From NCBI RefSeq assembly GCF_002920535.1, contig NZ_PQSS01000013.1, forward strand, positions 1-64,000: DNA of 64,000 nucleotides, read 5' to 3'. Both the position numbers and the translations under genes were made by a program. This document shows positions 1 to 8,635 of this stretch, one piece after another (the stretch's first letter is position 1; each line of letters begins with the position of its first letter). The notes under the pieces were generated by a model. That model did no database searches. It was not told where the DNA came from and saw only the letters and a program-made list of their open reading frames with translations. This stretch comes from Streptomyces sp. Ru71 (GTDB taxonomy: Bacteria; Actinomycetota; Actinomycetes; Streptomycetales; Streptomycetaceae).

Positions 1-80
1 AAACGCACGGCGGCCCGGAAGTGCGGGGCTGGCGCGTGTCTTGGCCGGTTGTCAGTTGATCGGATGCGTAGGCCCGATCA

Positions 81-134
81 GTGATCACTGATGCGATGTG
101 GGACCGGATCGATCCGCTGCTGCGGGCGATCCGG
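81..134 (+). pseudogene. IS5-type transposase N-terminal stub
   Basis: A GTG at 81 begins ITDAMWDRIDPLL, the usual opening of IS5-group DDE transposases of streptomycetes (ITDAMWxRIxPLLP). The similarity stops after about 17 codons and the frame then runs into unrelated sequence. The rest of positions 1-235 holds no gene I can recognise. Seen: the short match. Inferred: a decayed insertion-sequence end. Confidence 0.35.
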
Positions 135-235
135 TCCTCCGCACAAACGGCTGATCAGGTGGAATCGTCGCCGGTCCATGCACAAGTTGGACGACGAAGA
201 GATCCGCACCTCCGCGCGTGGACGTGCATGTTCGA

Positions 236-964
236 TCACGCAGACCGGATCTGCCAGGCCGCCTGGCCGACGGCCAGGATGCCGCGCGCGGGGAGTGGCA
301 CTTCGCCGATGCGGGGGTTGCGCTTCAGCCGGACCGGACGTCCGAGGTCGGTGTCGTCGAGAACGGCCCGGGCGTCGGCGATGTAGTACATCTGCTCGGG
401 CATCAAGGTGCCGACGTGCCCGCTCGGCATCACGCCGGTCATCTGCACGCGGCCCAGCCCGAGCGCGCGGGCCATCAGCTCCCGGCTTCGCACCAGCGGC
501 CTCACGCGCCAACTCGCGAGCGGCAACGCCGAACTGACGGCGTTCATCGCGGCGAGGACGGGCGTGGAGCGGGCGGTCAGCGTCCAGTCGAGGGAGGGCG
601 AGTCCATCGTCACCCGCAGTGAGGCGGGTCCGGTCCAGGTGAGCTGGATGCGGGCGAAGCCGGTGCGCTCACAGGCTGCCCCGTAGTAGCGGGGGCAGGC
701 GGTATCGAGGCGGGGGCCGTCGACGTGGATGGACCACCGGCCGTCGGGGGTGCGGTGCCACACCGTCCGGTAGGGACCGAAGGAGCCTTCGGGGAAGACC
801 CGTAGCGCGAGGACGTGGCCGGAGTCGAAGGGCAGCGCGAAGACACCCCAGCCCTTGACGTACTCGTGCCCCGGCCACGGCGCGCTTCCGGGCGACTGCG
901 GCGGGCGGGAAAGCCGTGATCCCAGATGCGGCGAGCGGGAGAGCCGTGATGCCAGATCGATCAT
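236..964 (-). CDS. Conserved hypothetical protein (242 aa)
   Basis: The frame encodes a protein with no signal peptide and no clear membrane segment. It is rich in Trp/Tyr beta-type segments (GWGVFALPFDSGHVLALRV, then YRTVWHRTPDGRWSIHVDG), the sort of texture seen in lipocalin or AttH/CrtC-like beta barrels, but I cannot name a family. ATG at 964 was chosen over GTG at 973 because AGGTGA lies six bases upstream. It is monocistronic here, with the ArsR-rhodanese gene next downstream on the opposite side and a transposase stub behind it. Confidence 0.6.
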   Translation of the reverse strand: MIDLASRLSRSPHLGSRLSRPPQSPGSAPWPGHEYVKGWGVFALPFDSGHVLALRVFPEGSFGPYRTVWHRTPDGRWSIHVDGPRLDTACPRYYGAACERTGFARIQLTWTGPASLRVTMDSPSLDWTLTARSTPVLAAMNAVSSALPLASWRVRPLVRSRELMARALGLGRVQMTGVMPSGHVGTLMPEQMYYIADARAVLDDTDLGRPVRLKRNPRIGEVPLPARGILAVGQAAWQIRSA

Positions 965-1054
965 GATCGTCACCTCGCTCGGAAGCAGCCCGTCACCCGG
1001 TGTCCAGCATGGCAGCGCAGTGGCCCGAGCGCCGGTCGGAGCCGTCGGTGTCGG

Positions 1055-1720
1055 TCATGCGGCGTCTGCCTCGACGGGCAGGGACGCCAGGCGCCATTCG
1101 AGCATGCCGTCGGCCAGCCGTTTCGCCTCGCGGCCGTGCGCGGTCAGCAGGCGGACGGCGTCGTGGGCGAAGACGCAGTTGGACCCCCGGCAGTAGGCCA
1201 CGACCTCGGTGTCGGCGGGAAGTTCGGCCAGGCGCGCTTCCAGCTGGTCGAGGGGGATGGACAGCGCGCCGGGGATGTGACCGGCGGCGTACTCCTCGGC
1301 CGGGCGCACGTCGATCAGGGTGGCGGTGCCGGCCTTGACCCGCTCCAGCAGTTCCTCGCGGGTGAGGTGGTCGGTGTCCTCGGGGCCCAGGTAGGCGGCG
1401 CGGGCCTGCTCGGTGGCGGCGAGGTGGGTGCGGGCGACCTGCTGCAGCAGCGCGTACAGGGCGGCGACGTCGTCGCCGGCGAGCCGGTAGTAAATGCGCA
1501 CCCCGTCACGGCGTGTGGCGACGAGTCCGGCCTGCTTGAGGGTCTGCAGGTGCGCCGATGCAGTGGTCATGCCGAGACCGGCGGCCTTGGCCAGGGCGTC
1601 GACGCTGCGCTCGCCCTGGGCGAGGAGGTCGAGCAGTTCCAGGCGTTTGCCGTTGGCCAGCGCCTTGCCCGTGGTCGCGAGGGCGTCGTACAGGGCGGCC
1701 TTGCGGGTGGGGTCTCCCAT
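1055..1720 (-). CDS. ArsR-family regulator with C-terminal rhodanese domain
   Basis: The 221-aa protein has two domains. Residues about 10-100 are an ArsR winged helix (LELLDLLAQGERSVDALAKA, then MTTASAHLQTLKQAGLV as recognition helix). Residues about 115-215 are a rhodanese domain with the active-site loop CRGSNC, the likely persulfide-carrying Cys being residue 177. ATG at 1720 follows a GGAGG five bases upstream. It is divergent from an MBL-fold/rhodanese enzyme and an MFS exporter. Family knowledge says ArsR proteins are derepressed when a bound thiol or metal state changes; the attached rhodanese suggests that sulfane sulfur or persulfide is the input. That last point is inference. Confidence 0.85.
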   Translation of the reverse strand: MGDPTRKAALYDALATTGKALANGKRLELLDLLAQGERSVDALAKAAGLGMTTASAHLQTLKQAGLVATRRDGVRIYYRLAGDDVAALYALLQQVARTHLAATEQARAAYLGPEDTDHLTREELLERVKAGTATLIDVRPAEEYAAGHIPGALSIPLDQLEARLAELPADTEVVAYCRGSNCVFAHDAVRLLTAHGREAKRLADGMLEWRLASLPVEADAA

Positions 1721-1803
1721 GGCATCCTCCATAAATCCATGGAATAGTGTATGGGTGGCCCGGGTGGAACACCACCCGCCTCGCCGTGAAGCTGGAGAGC
1801 GCC
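1721..1803. promoter_or_regulatory. Divergent promoter region of the ArsR-rhodanese / MBL genes
   Basis: These 83 bases separate two divergent genes. They contain an AT-rich island unusual for this sequence (around 1728-1752) centred on the 8-bp palindrome TCCATGGA at 1736-1743. An ArsR-type operator placed here could control both directions. The palindrome is short, so the assignment is tentative. Confidence 0.35.
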
Positions 1804-3165
1804 ATGGGCTGTGACGAGCACCTGATACCGCTGGTCGACGAAGGTCTGGGCAACAGCGCCTACCTGGTCGACCTCGGCGACGGCCGCGCCCTCGCCGTCG
1901 ACCCCGCACGCGACCTGCGGGCACTGCGGGCCGCCGCTGCCGAGCGCGGCCTCACCGTGGCGTTCGCCGCCGACACCCACCTGCACGCCGACTTCCTCAC
2001 CGGCGCGCTCCAGCTCGCGCACGACGACGGTGCCACGGTGCTGGCCTCCGCCGCCGGCCACCGCACCTTCTCGCACACCGCGCTCGACGACGGCGACGAG
2101 GTGGACCTGGGCGGACTGACCCTGCGGGCGCTCGCCACACCCGGCCACACCGACGAGCACCTGTCCTTCCTGCTCCTCGACGGCACCCGGGAGCTCGGCG
2201 TGTTCACCGGCGGGTCGCTGATCGTCGGCTCCGCCGCCCGCACCGACCTGCTCGGCGCCGACCGCGCGGAGGAACTGGCCCGCGCCCAGTACCGGTCGCT
2301 GCAACGCTTGAGCATGCTGCCGGACGCGACCGCGGTGTGGCCGACCCACGGCGCCGGCTCGTTCTGCTCGGCCCCGTCCGGAGCCGAGCGCACCACCACC
2401 GTCGGTGCTCAGAAGGCCGCGAACGACCTGTTCGCAGCTCCGGACGAGGACGCCTTCGTGGCCCGCCTCCTCGGCTCGCTCGGCTCCTACCCCGCGTACT
2501 TCGAGCGCCTCAGTGAAATCAACCGCCGCGGGCCCGCTCTGCTGACCACCGCACCGGGCCTCGACCCGCTGACCCCACAGCAGGTGCGCGCCCTGCTGGC
2601 CGACGGCGCCCACCTGGTCGATGCCAGATCGGCCGCCGCCTTCGCCGCGGGGCACATCCCCGGCGCCCTCTCCAACCCGCTGCGGCCCGCGTTCGCGACG
2701 TGGATCGGCTGGCTGCTGCCACCGGACGTGCCGCTCGTCTTCCTGCTCGAACCAGACCAGGACGGCGCGGACCTGGCCTGGCAGGCCGCGAAGATCGGCT
2801 ACGACCGGCTGGCGGGACAGCTCGACGGCGGCATGGACGCCTGGCGTGCCGACGGCGGCTCGATCGACACGATCGAGCTCGTGACGGCCGACCGGATCGG
2901 CACCCGGCCGGTGCTGGACGTGCGACAGGACGCCGAGTTCACCGCCGGGCACATCCCCGGAGCCGCCCACCGCGAGCTCGGCGACCTCGGCGCCGACGGG
3001 CAGGCCGCCGCCGACGGGGCAGTGGTGATGTGCGGGCACGGCGAACGCGCCATGACGGCCGCCAGCATCCTGGCCCGCCACGGCACCCGCGACCTGGCAG
3101 TGCTGGTCGGCGGCGCCGCCGACTGGGCCAAGGCCACCGGCGGCCGCTTGGCGGACGGCTCGTGA
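1804..3165 (+). CDS. MBL-fold hydrolase with two rhodanese domains (persulfide dioxygenase-like)
   Basis: The 453-aa protein starts with a metallo-beta-lactamase fold carrying THLHADF (H59, H61, D63) and GHTDEH, the layout of ETHE1/CstB-like enzymes that oxidise glutathione or low-molecular-weight persulfides. Two rhodanese modules follow. The first (LVDARSAAAFAAGHIPGA) lacks the catalytic Cys, having LLEPDQ at that position. The second keeps it (VVMCGHGERA). So one rhodanese is probably structural. ATG at 1804 was chosen because GGAGAG precedes it; the reading frame is open further upstream but without homology. It overlaps the next gene by four bases (GTGA), so the two are translationally coupled. 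Confidence 0.85.
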   Translation: MGCDEHLIPLVDEGLGNSAYLVDLGDGRALAVDPARDLRALRAAAAERGLTVAFAADTHLHADFLTGALQLAHDDGATVLASAAGHRTFSHTALDDGDEVDLGGLTLRALATPGHTDEHLSFLLLDGTRELGVFTGGSLIVGSAARTDLLGADRAEELARAQYRSLQRLSMLPDATAVWPTHGAGSFCSAPSGAERTTTVGAQKAANDLFAAPDEDAFVARLLGSLGSYPAYFERLSEINRRGPALLTTAPGLDPLTPQQVRALLADGAHLVDARSAAAFAAGHIPGALSNPLRPAFATWIGWLLPPDVPLVFLLEPDQDGADLAWQAAKIGYDRLAGQLDGGMDAWRADGGSIDTIELVTADRIGTRPVLDVRQDAEFTAGHIPGAAHRELGDLGADGQAAADGAVVMCGHGERAMTAASILARHGTRDLAVLVGGAADWAKATGGRLADGS

Positions 3166-4451
3166 CCACCACCGACCCCGGCACCAGCCCCGGCAGCACC
3201 AGCCCCGGTCACGACGGCATCCGGCTCGGCCTGCGGGCCAACCTGGCGCAGTTCTCACTGCTGGTCGCGGTCAATGCGCTGGTGGGCGGCATGCTCGGCC
3301 AGGAACGCTCCGTCCTGCCGCTGCTGGCCGACCGTACCTTCCATCTGTCCGCCTACACCGCCGCGCTCACCTACATCGTCGCGTTCGGCGCGACCAAGGC
3401 GGTCACCAACTTCTTCGCCGGAACCCTCTCCGACCGCCACGGCCGCAAACCCATCCTGGTGGCGGGCTGGATCGTCGCCCTGCCGGTGCCGCTGCTGCTG
3501 ATCTGGGCCCCCTCCTGGGGTTGGGTCGTCCTGGCCAACGTGCTGCTCGGCGTCAACCAGGGCCTGACCTGGTCCACCACCGTCATCATGAAGATCGACC
3601 TCGTCGGCCCCGCCCGGCGCGGACTCGCGATGGGCTGCAACGAGGCCGCCGGCTACCTGGCGGTGGCAGGCACCGCGATGGCCACCGGCGCCATCGCCGC
3701 CCACTGGGGGCTCCGGCCGCAGCCGTTCTTCGTCGGCATCGCCTACGCCGCCCTCGGCCTCGGCCTCTCGGTCCTCACCGTCCGCGAGACCCGCGAGCAC
3801 GCCCGAGCCGAAGCGGCCCTCCACCCCGCCCCGGCGGACCCCGGCCACCACGCTGAACTCACGACCGGTCAGATAGCCCGTACCACCAGCCTCACCGACA
3901 AAGCCCTGTCCTCCGCCAGCTGGGCGGGCCTGGTCAACAACCTCAACGACGCCCTCGCCTGGGGCATCTTCCCCCTGCTCTTCGCCGCCCACGGCCTGAC
4001 GATCGGACAGGTCGGCCTGCTCGCCGCCCTCTACCCCGCCGTCTGGGGTCTCGGGCAGATCCTCACCGGCTGGTGGTCCGACCGCACCGGCCGCAAGCAC
4101 CTCATCACCGCCGGCATGCTCCTCCAAGCCGCTGCCATAGGCCTGGTCGCCACCGGCACGACCTTCGGTGTCTGGGCACTCGCCCAGATCCTGCTCGGTG
4201 CGGGCACCGCCCTCGTCTACCCGACCCTGCTCGCCGTCATCGGCGACGTCGCCCACCCCGCCTGGCGTGCCCGCGCCGTCGGCGTCTACCGCCTCTGGCG
4301 CGACGGCGGCTTCGCCGTCGGCGCCCTCCTGGCCGGAGCCCTCGCCGACGCCTACGGTCTCACCACCGCCATCTGGGCCGTCGCAGGCCTCACCGCCACC
4401 GCGGGCATCGTCGTCGCGGTACGGATGTACGAGACCCATCAGCACATCTGA
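3162..4451 (+). CDS. MFS transporter, 12 TM
   Basis: This 429-aa major-facilitator protein has about 12 hydrophobic segments and the loop 2-3 motif GTLSDRHGRKP (motif A), repeated in the second half as GWWSDRTGRKH. It begins at a GTG overlapping the stop of the MBL-rhodanese gene, so it is the second gene of that operon. Family members export drugs, sugars or small anions. Its place beside rhodanese genes suggests a sulfur-containing substrate such as sulfite or thiosulfate, but nothing in the protein itself proves that. The next gene starts 175 bases downstream after a spacer without recognisable content. Confidence 0.85.
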   Translation: MTTTDPGTSPGSTSPGHDGIRLGLRANLAQFSLLVAVNALVGGMLGQERSVLPLLADRTFHLSAYTAALTYIVAFGATKAVTNFFAGTLSDRHGRKPILVAGWIVALPVPLLLIWAPSWGWVVLANVLLGVNQGLTWSTTVIMKIDLVGPARRGLAMGCNEAAGYLAVAGTAMATGAIAAHWGLRPQPFFVGIAYAALGLGLSVLTVRETREHARAEAALHPAPADPGHHAELTTGQIARTTSLTDKALSSASWAGLVNNLNDALAWGIFPLLFAAHGLTIGQVGLLAALYPAVWGLGQILTGWWSDRTGRKHLITAGMLLQAAAIGLVATGTTFGVWALAQILLGAGTALVYPTLLAVIGDVAHPAWRARAVGVYRLWRDGGFAVGALLAGALADAYGLTTAIWAVAGLTATAGIVVAVRMYETHQHI

Positions 4452-4626
4452 TCGCAGTCCAACAGGGCACCGTCGCCATCGGGTGGCGCGTCCATGACCC
4501 CATTGGACCTGCCGGAGTGCGAGGTACGAGTGGTCTTCGCAGCATGGCGTCTGACGACCCCAGCCAAATGGTGACGAGTTCGATCGGTGCCGAGGGCCTG
4601 TCACGGCACCGATGCGGAAGGACGAC

Positions 4627-6492
4627 ATGCCCATACGCAACCGCGGCACAGCTGCCGCAGCCGCCATGTTCCTGACCGGCCTGACGGTGCTGTCCGCGGC
4701 CCCGGCCGACGCCACGTCCGGCGTGTCGACCACCCGCCAGAAGCCAGTAGCGGGGGAGGACTCCCCACCGCGCCTCAGCTACTCACGGCCCGGCCTGTCA
4801 CCGGGACGGCCGGCCGGCGAGTCCATACCCGCACGCTCGAAGGCCGCCACGCACACCGTCGCCTCCGGAAACACGCTGTGGGACATCGCCCAGCAGACCC
4901 TCGGCGACGCACTGCGGTGGGGCAGCGTCTACACCCTCAACCAGCAGACCATCGAGGACGAGGCCCGTCAGCACGGATACGCCTCCAGTGACCGGGGCCA
5001 CTGGATCTTTCCGGGAACCGTGCTCACCCTGCCCCAGGCCTCGACGGCGCAGACGCAGGGGACGTCGCGGTTCGAGCCCGCTCCGTGCCCGACCACTTAC
5101 GGAGAACTCAAGGACACCCGCTGCGGCTTCCTCGTCGTACCGGAGAACCGGGCCCACCCGTCCACGCGAACCCTTCGCCTGGCCGTCGCGCTCGTCGGCT
5201 CGTCATCGCCGAAGCCGCACCCCGACCCGATCGTGTTCCTCTCCGGCGGGCCCGGCGCGGACGGCCTGGGGAACATATCCGAACTCACCGAGGCCGGGCT
5301 GAACCGCGACCGCGATCTGGTCGTCCTGTCCCAGCGCGGCACGCTCTCGTCCCAGCGGCCACTGACGTGTCCCGAGATCGACCGGTTCTACGGTGAGCGC
5401 GTCCACCTCCTCTACGACGCACCTTCCACCGGAGACCGGTACGCCCAGGCGGCCGCCCGGTGCCGCGAGCGCCTGACAGCCCAGGGAGCCGATCCGGCCG
5501 ACTACAACACCAGCGAGAACGCAGCTGACGTGGCGGATCTGCGCAAGGCCCTGGGAATCCGCGAGTGGAACGTCCTGTCGCATTCCTACGGCACGCAACT
5601 GGCGCTGACCTACATGCGCATGTTCCCCGAAGGGATCCGCTCCGTGACCGTCGACGGCGTCGTACCGCCGTCGGTGGCGACGCCCGGGTGGACGTGGAGC
5701 AGCATGCGCGAATCGTTCGACAACATCGTGAGCGCCTGTGCGGCACAGACCTCCTGCCGGCAGCGCTACCCGGACATCGGTGCCACCTACCTGCGCATGG
5801 TGCGCCAGCTGGAGGCTCACCCGGTCACCACGCACGTGACGGTGCCGCAGGTTGGCAGGGTGAAGGTGGTCCTCGACGGCGGGGCGCTGCTGAACTGGAT
5901 GGTGCGTGCCAGTCACGCCCCCCAGACCTTCCCGGTGGGCGTGGACGAGTTGGCCCACGGTCACCCGGAGCGCATCGCGGAGCAGTGGGCGGCCGCCTGG
6001 CTTCCCGGCTCGCAGGGGATGTTCGCTCACGGGTTGTCGCTGAGCGTGTGGTGCAGCGAATGGGTTCCGTTCGAGACGCCCGCCGAACAGCTCGCCAAGG
6101 GGCAGCGAGCTTTCCCCGAGCTCCCCCGTTCGGTCCTGGCTCAGGCGCCTCAGCTGCCGTTCCTGCGGCAGGCGTGCCAGGCCTGGGACGTCCCGAAGGC
6201 ACCCGACTCCGTTCGCGAGGTCACCCGGAGCAGCATCCCCACCCTGGCCATCTCCGGCAGTTTCGACGCTCAGACCGGGGCTCAGTGGGGGCAGTACGTG
6301 GCACGGACGCTCTCCCGCTCGACGGTGGTGACCCTGGCCGGTGTCGCCCACGGGACGTTCGACCATCCGTGCGGGGCAGAGGTGATCACCTCCTTCTTCG
6401 ACGACCCCGAGCACCCCGACACCCGGTGCGTGAGCTCCGTGAAACCGGCGCCGTTCGTCATCGGCAGCGAGGGAGCCGGTACCGGTGAATGA
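4627..6492 (+). CDS. Exported LysM / alpha-beta-hydrolase (tripeptidyl aminopeptidase-like)
   Basis: The 621-aa precursor has a Sec-type signal peptide (about residues 1-30, ending PADA). A LysM-type wall-binding domain follows (HTVASGNTLWDIAQQTLGD to FPGTVLTLP, about 75-135). The rest is an alpha/beta-hydrolase of the secreted aminopeptidase (S33) family. It has LSGGPGADG as oxyanion region, SHSYGTQLA as nucleophile elbow, and a late SGSFDAQT Asp and AGVAHGTF His. ATG 4627 was preferred to ATG 4612 because GGAAGGA sits five bases before it. A LysM module on an S33 peptidase would tether the enzyme to peptidoglycan. It overlaps the next gene by eight bases. Confidence 0.85.
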   Translation: MPIRNRGTAAAAAMFLTGLTVLSAAPADATSGVSTTRQKPVAGEDSPPRLSYSRPGLSPGRPAGESIPARSKAATHTVASGNTLWDIAQQTLGDALRWGSVYTLNQQTIEDEARQHGYASSDRGHWIFPGTVLTLPQASTAQTQGTSRFEPAPCPTTYGELKDTRCGFLVVPENRAHPSTRTLRLAVALVGSSSPKPHPDPIVFLSGGPGADGLGNISELTEAGLNRDRDLVVLSQRGTLSSQRPLTCPEIDRFYGERVHLLYDAPSTGDRYAQAAARCRERLTAQGADPADYNTSENAADVADLRKALGIREWNVLSHSYGTQLALTYMRMFPEGIRSVTVDGVVPPSVATPGWTWSSMRESFDNIVSACAAQTSCRQRYPDIGATYLRMVRQLEAHPVTTHVTVPQVGRVKVVLDGGALLNWMVRASHAPQTFPVGVDELAHGHPERIAEQWAAAWLPGSQGMFAHGLSLSVWCSEWVPFETPAEQLAKGQRAFPELPRSVLAQAPQLPFLRQACQAWDVPKAPDSVREVTRSSIPTLAISGSFDAQTGAQWGQYVARTLSRSTVVTLAGVAHGTFDHPCGAEVITSFFDDPEHPDTRCVSSVKPAPFVIGSEGAGTGE

Positions 6493-8068
6493 CGACCTGC
6501 TGTCGGCCGGCTCCGACACCGCGCGCTCCGCGCCGCCCGAACTCCCCGGTCCCACGCGGTGGTCTCGACGTGGCTTTCTGAACGCTGCGGCAGCGGTGGG
6601 CTGCGCGACCGTCTCACTGGGACCGGCGGCGACGGCGGCCGCGTCACCGCGATCCGCTGTCCACGGCGGCGGCACGGGCGGCACGGGGAGCTCATTGTTC
6701 GCCGAGCTCGACGCCAAGATCGAGGAGGGCATGAAGGCGTACGCGATACCGGGAGCGGCCGTCGGCGTGCTCTGGAACGGTCAGGAGTACGTCAAGGGGT
6801 ACGGGATCACCAATGTCGACCATCCGGTGCCGGTCGACGGTGACACCGTCTTCCGGGTCGGCTCGACCACCAAGACCTTCACCGGCACGACACTCATGCG
6901 GCTGGTCGAGCGGGGCGAGGTCGAGCTGGACGCCCCCGTGCGCCGCTACCTCCCGGATTTCTCGGTGGCCGACCCGTACGCGTCGGCGCAGGTCACCGTG
7001 CGGCAGCTGCTCAACCACAGTGCCGGGTGGCTGGGCGACGACTACCAGGACTTCGGCCCCGGCGACGACGCGCTGGCCCGCTTCGTGGCATCCATGGCCC
7101 GGCTTCCCCAACTCACCGACCCCGGGGAGGTGTTCGCCTACAACAACGCGGCGCTGTGCGTGGCCGGCCGGATCATCGAGGTGGTGATGGGCACGACCTA
7201 CGAGGCCGCGGTGCGCAAACTGGTCATCGATCCGCTCGGGCTCGACCACAGCCGCTTCTCCAGTGACGAGATCGTGGGCTTCAACGTCGCGGCGTCACAC
7301 GACGTCGTCGACGGCAAGGCCGTGCTGGAGCCCTCCTTCTGGACCCAGCCCCGCAGCCTCGCGCCGACCGGCGGCCTGATCTCCAGCGTGCGCGACCAGC
7401 TGAGCTGGGCCCGCTTCCACCTCGGAGACGGTACGGCCCCTGACGGCACGCGACTGCTGAGCAGGTCATCGCTGGAACAGATGCGCTCCAAACCCGGCCC
7501 CGGTGGCACGCTCGTCGTGGAACTCGACGGCATGGGAGTCACCTGGATGCTGCGCCCGACGGCCCAAGGACCACGGATCGTGCAACACGGCGGGACCTGG
7601 CCGGGCCAGATCTCGGGCTTCCTGATGGTTCCCCGCCGCGGCTTCGCTCTCACCCTGCTGACCAACTCGGAAGGCGGGACCCGGCTCAGGGACGAGCTGT
7701 TCACCGATGACTGGGCCCTCAGCCGGTTCGCCGGGGTGACCAACCTGCCGGCCACACCCAAGGTCTTGACCAGCGAGGAGCTGGCGCCCTACGAGGGCCG
7801 CTACATCGCGCAGCGGATCAACGACAAGGGCGCCGTGGAGGACACCGTCATCGAACTCCACCGGCACAACGGACAGTTGAAGGGCACCCAGACGACCCAG
7901 AAGCAGATCACCGACCCCGGAGTCGCCTTCTACCGAAAGGACTTCGGACTCGACCTCGACGACGAGGGCAGACCGGTCGGCACCCGCTCCGACTTCGTAC
8001 GTGGACCCGACGGGAAGGTGGCCTGGTGGCGCAACCACGGACGGCTGCACCGCCACCAGACGCATTGA
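6485..8068 (+). CDS. Tat-exported serine hydrolase, beta-lactamase/DD-peptidase family
   Basis: The 527-aa protein starts at GTG 6485 inside the end of the LysM-hydrolase gene, so the two are probably co-translated. It carries a twin-arginine signal (SRRGFLNAAAAVG). The class C beta-lactamase/penicillin-binding fold shows the SxxK motif as STTK, the YxN motif as YNN (AYNNAALCVAGR) and HGG near the end (QHGGTWPG). Members are esterases, DD-peptidases or D-aminopeptidases acting outside the cytoplasm. With its LysM partner it forms a small cell-wall or peptide-hydrolysing unit. The substrate is not readable from sequence. Confidence 0.85.
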   Translation: MNDDLLSAGSDTARSAPPELPGPTRWSRRGFLNAAAAVGCATVSLGPAATAAASPRSAVHGGGTGGTGSSLFAELDAKIEEGMKAYAIPGAAVGVLWNGQEYVKGYGITNVDHPVPVDGDTVFRVGSTTKTFTGTTLMRLVERGEVELDAPVRRYLPDFSVADPYASAQVTVRQLLNHSAGWLGDDYQDFGPGDDALARFVASMARLPQLTDPGEVFAYNNAALCVAGRIIEVVMGTTYEAAVRKLVIDPLGLDHSRFSSDEIVGFNVAASHDVVDGKAVLEPSFWTQPRSLAPTGGLISSVRDQLSWARFHLGDGTAPDGTRLLSRSSLEQMRSKPGPGGTLVVELDGMGVTWMLRPTAQGPRIVQHGGTWPGQISGFLMVPRRGFALTLLTNSEGGTRLRDELFTDDWALSRFAGVTNLPATPKVLTSEELAPYEGRYIAQRINDKGAVEDTVIELHRHNGQLKGTQTTQKQITDPGVAFYRKDFGLDLDDEGRPVGTRSDFVRGPDGKVAWWRNHGRLHRHQTH

Positions 8069-8093
8069 CGAGCACGGACGAAGGGCAGGATCG

Positions 8094-8549
8094 TCACAGG
8101 CGGCCGGCGTCCGGCGCGGGCTGACGGAACTCCGACGTGCCGCAGCAGTCGCCCGGAGCGGTGGCGGCCTTCTGCAGGGTGTCGGCGTCGGCCTTCACGA
8201 CGTAGACCTCCCATGGTTCCTTGCCGGGGCCGGTGACCCACACCTTGTCCTGGAGGGCGTAGCAGCAGGCGGTGTCGCTCTCCTCGAAGGTCGCCAGGCC
8301 CGCGTCCTTGAGCCGGGCGGTGGCCGCGGTGACGTCCTCGGTGGACGCGACCTCGACGCCGAGATGGTCCAGACGGGTGTCCTCGCCGGTCTCGCCCTCG
8401 ATGAGGACGAGCTTGAGCGGGGGCTCGGCGATGGCGAAGTTGGCGTAGCCCTCGCGGCGCTTGGCGGGCTCGGCCCCGAACAACTTGGAGTAGAAGGTGA
8501 TCGAGGCGTCGAGGTCGGCGACGCGCAGGGCGAGCTGAACACGGGACAT
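8094..8549 (-). CDS. arsI: ArsI/CadI-type VOC protein, organoarsenical C-As lyase
   Basis: The 151-aa vicinal-oxygen-chelate protein matches the ArsI layout. Metal ligands would be Q5 (VQLAL), H62 (LDHLG) and E114 (PWEVY). The vicinal pair C95-C96 (SDTACCYALQDKVW) would bind trivalent arsenic, and there is a further cysteine cluster near the end (GDCCGTS). Known ArsI enzymes cleave the carbon-arsenic bond of methylarsonite or aromatic arsenicals with Fe(II) and O2. It is divergent from arsR across an 86-bp operator region. CadI, a cadmium-induced relative, is the alternative name; the arsC neighbour favours ArsI. Confidence 0.85.
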   Translation of the reverse strand: MSRVQLALRVADLDASITFYSKLFGAEPAKRREGYANFAIAEPPLKLVLIEGETGEDTRLDHLGVEVASTEDVTAATARLKDAGLATFEESDTACCYALQDKVWVTGPGKEPWEVYVVKADADTLQKAATAPGDCCGTSEFRQPAPDAGRL

Positions 8550-8635
8550 GGCGGTCTCCCATCAAAGGGCTTGTTTCGACATCTGTCGATACAGTCGACC
8601 TTGCCACCGGGATCGACGACTGTCAATATTGAGGA
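8550..8635. promoter_or_regulatory. arsI/arsR divergent operator region
   Basis: The 86-bp region holds several symmetric elements. TTGTTTCGACAT (8571-8582) is mirrored exactly by ATGTCGAAACAA (8636-8647), which includes the arsR start codon. TCGACATCTGTCGA (8576-8589) is a 6-2-6 inverted repeat next to arsI. TCAATATTGA (8623-8632) is a perfect palindrome next to arsR. ACAGTCG/CGACTGT (8591-8597, 8617-8623) lie between. TTGCCA (8601) and CAATAT (8624) with a 17-bp spacer could be the arsR promoter, which would make arsR leaderless; its only Shine-Dalgarno-like bases abut the ATG. Confidence 0.65.

Noticed and set aside
1567-3258. Long minus-strand frame opposite the MBL-rhodanese gene
   Set aside because: Val/Gly/Gln-rich antisense shadow; the plus strand has clear metal-binding and rhodanese motifs.
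3255-4733. 492-codon minus-strand frame opposite the MFS gene
   Set aside because: Composition of an antisense shadow; the plus strand carries motif A and 12 membrane segments.
5203-6732. 509-codon minus-strand frame
   Set aside because: Opposite the LysM hydrolase with no domain of its own.
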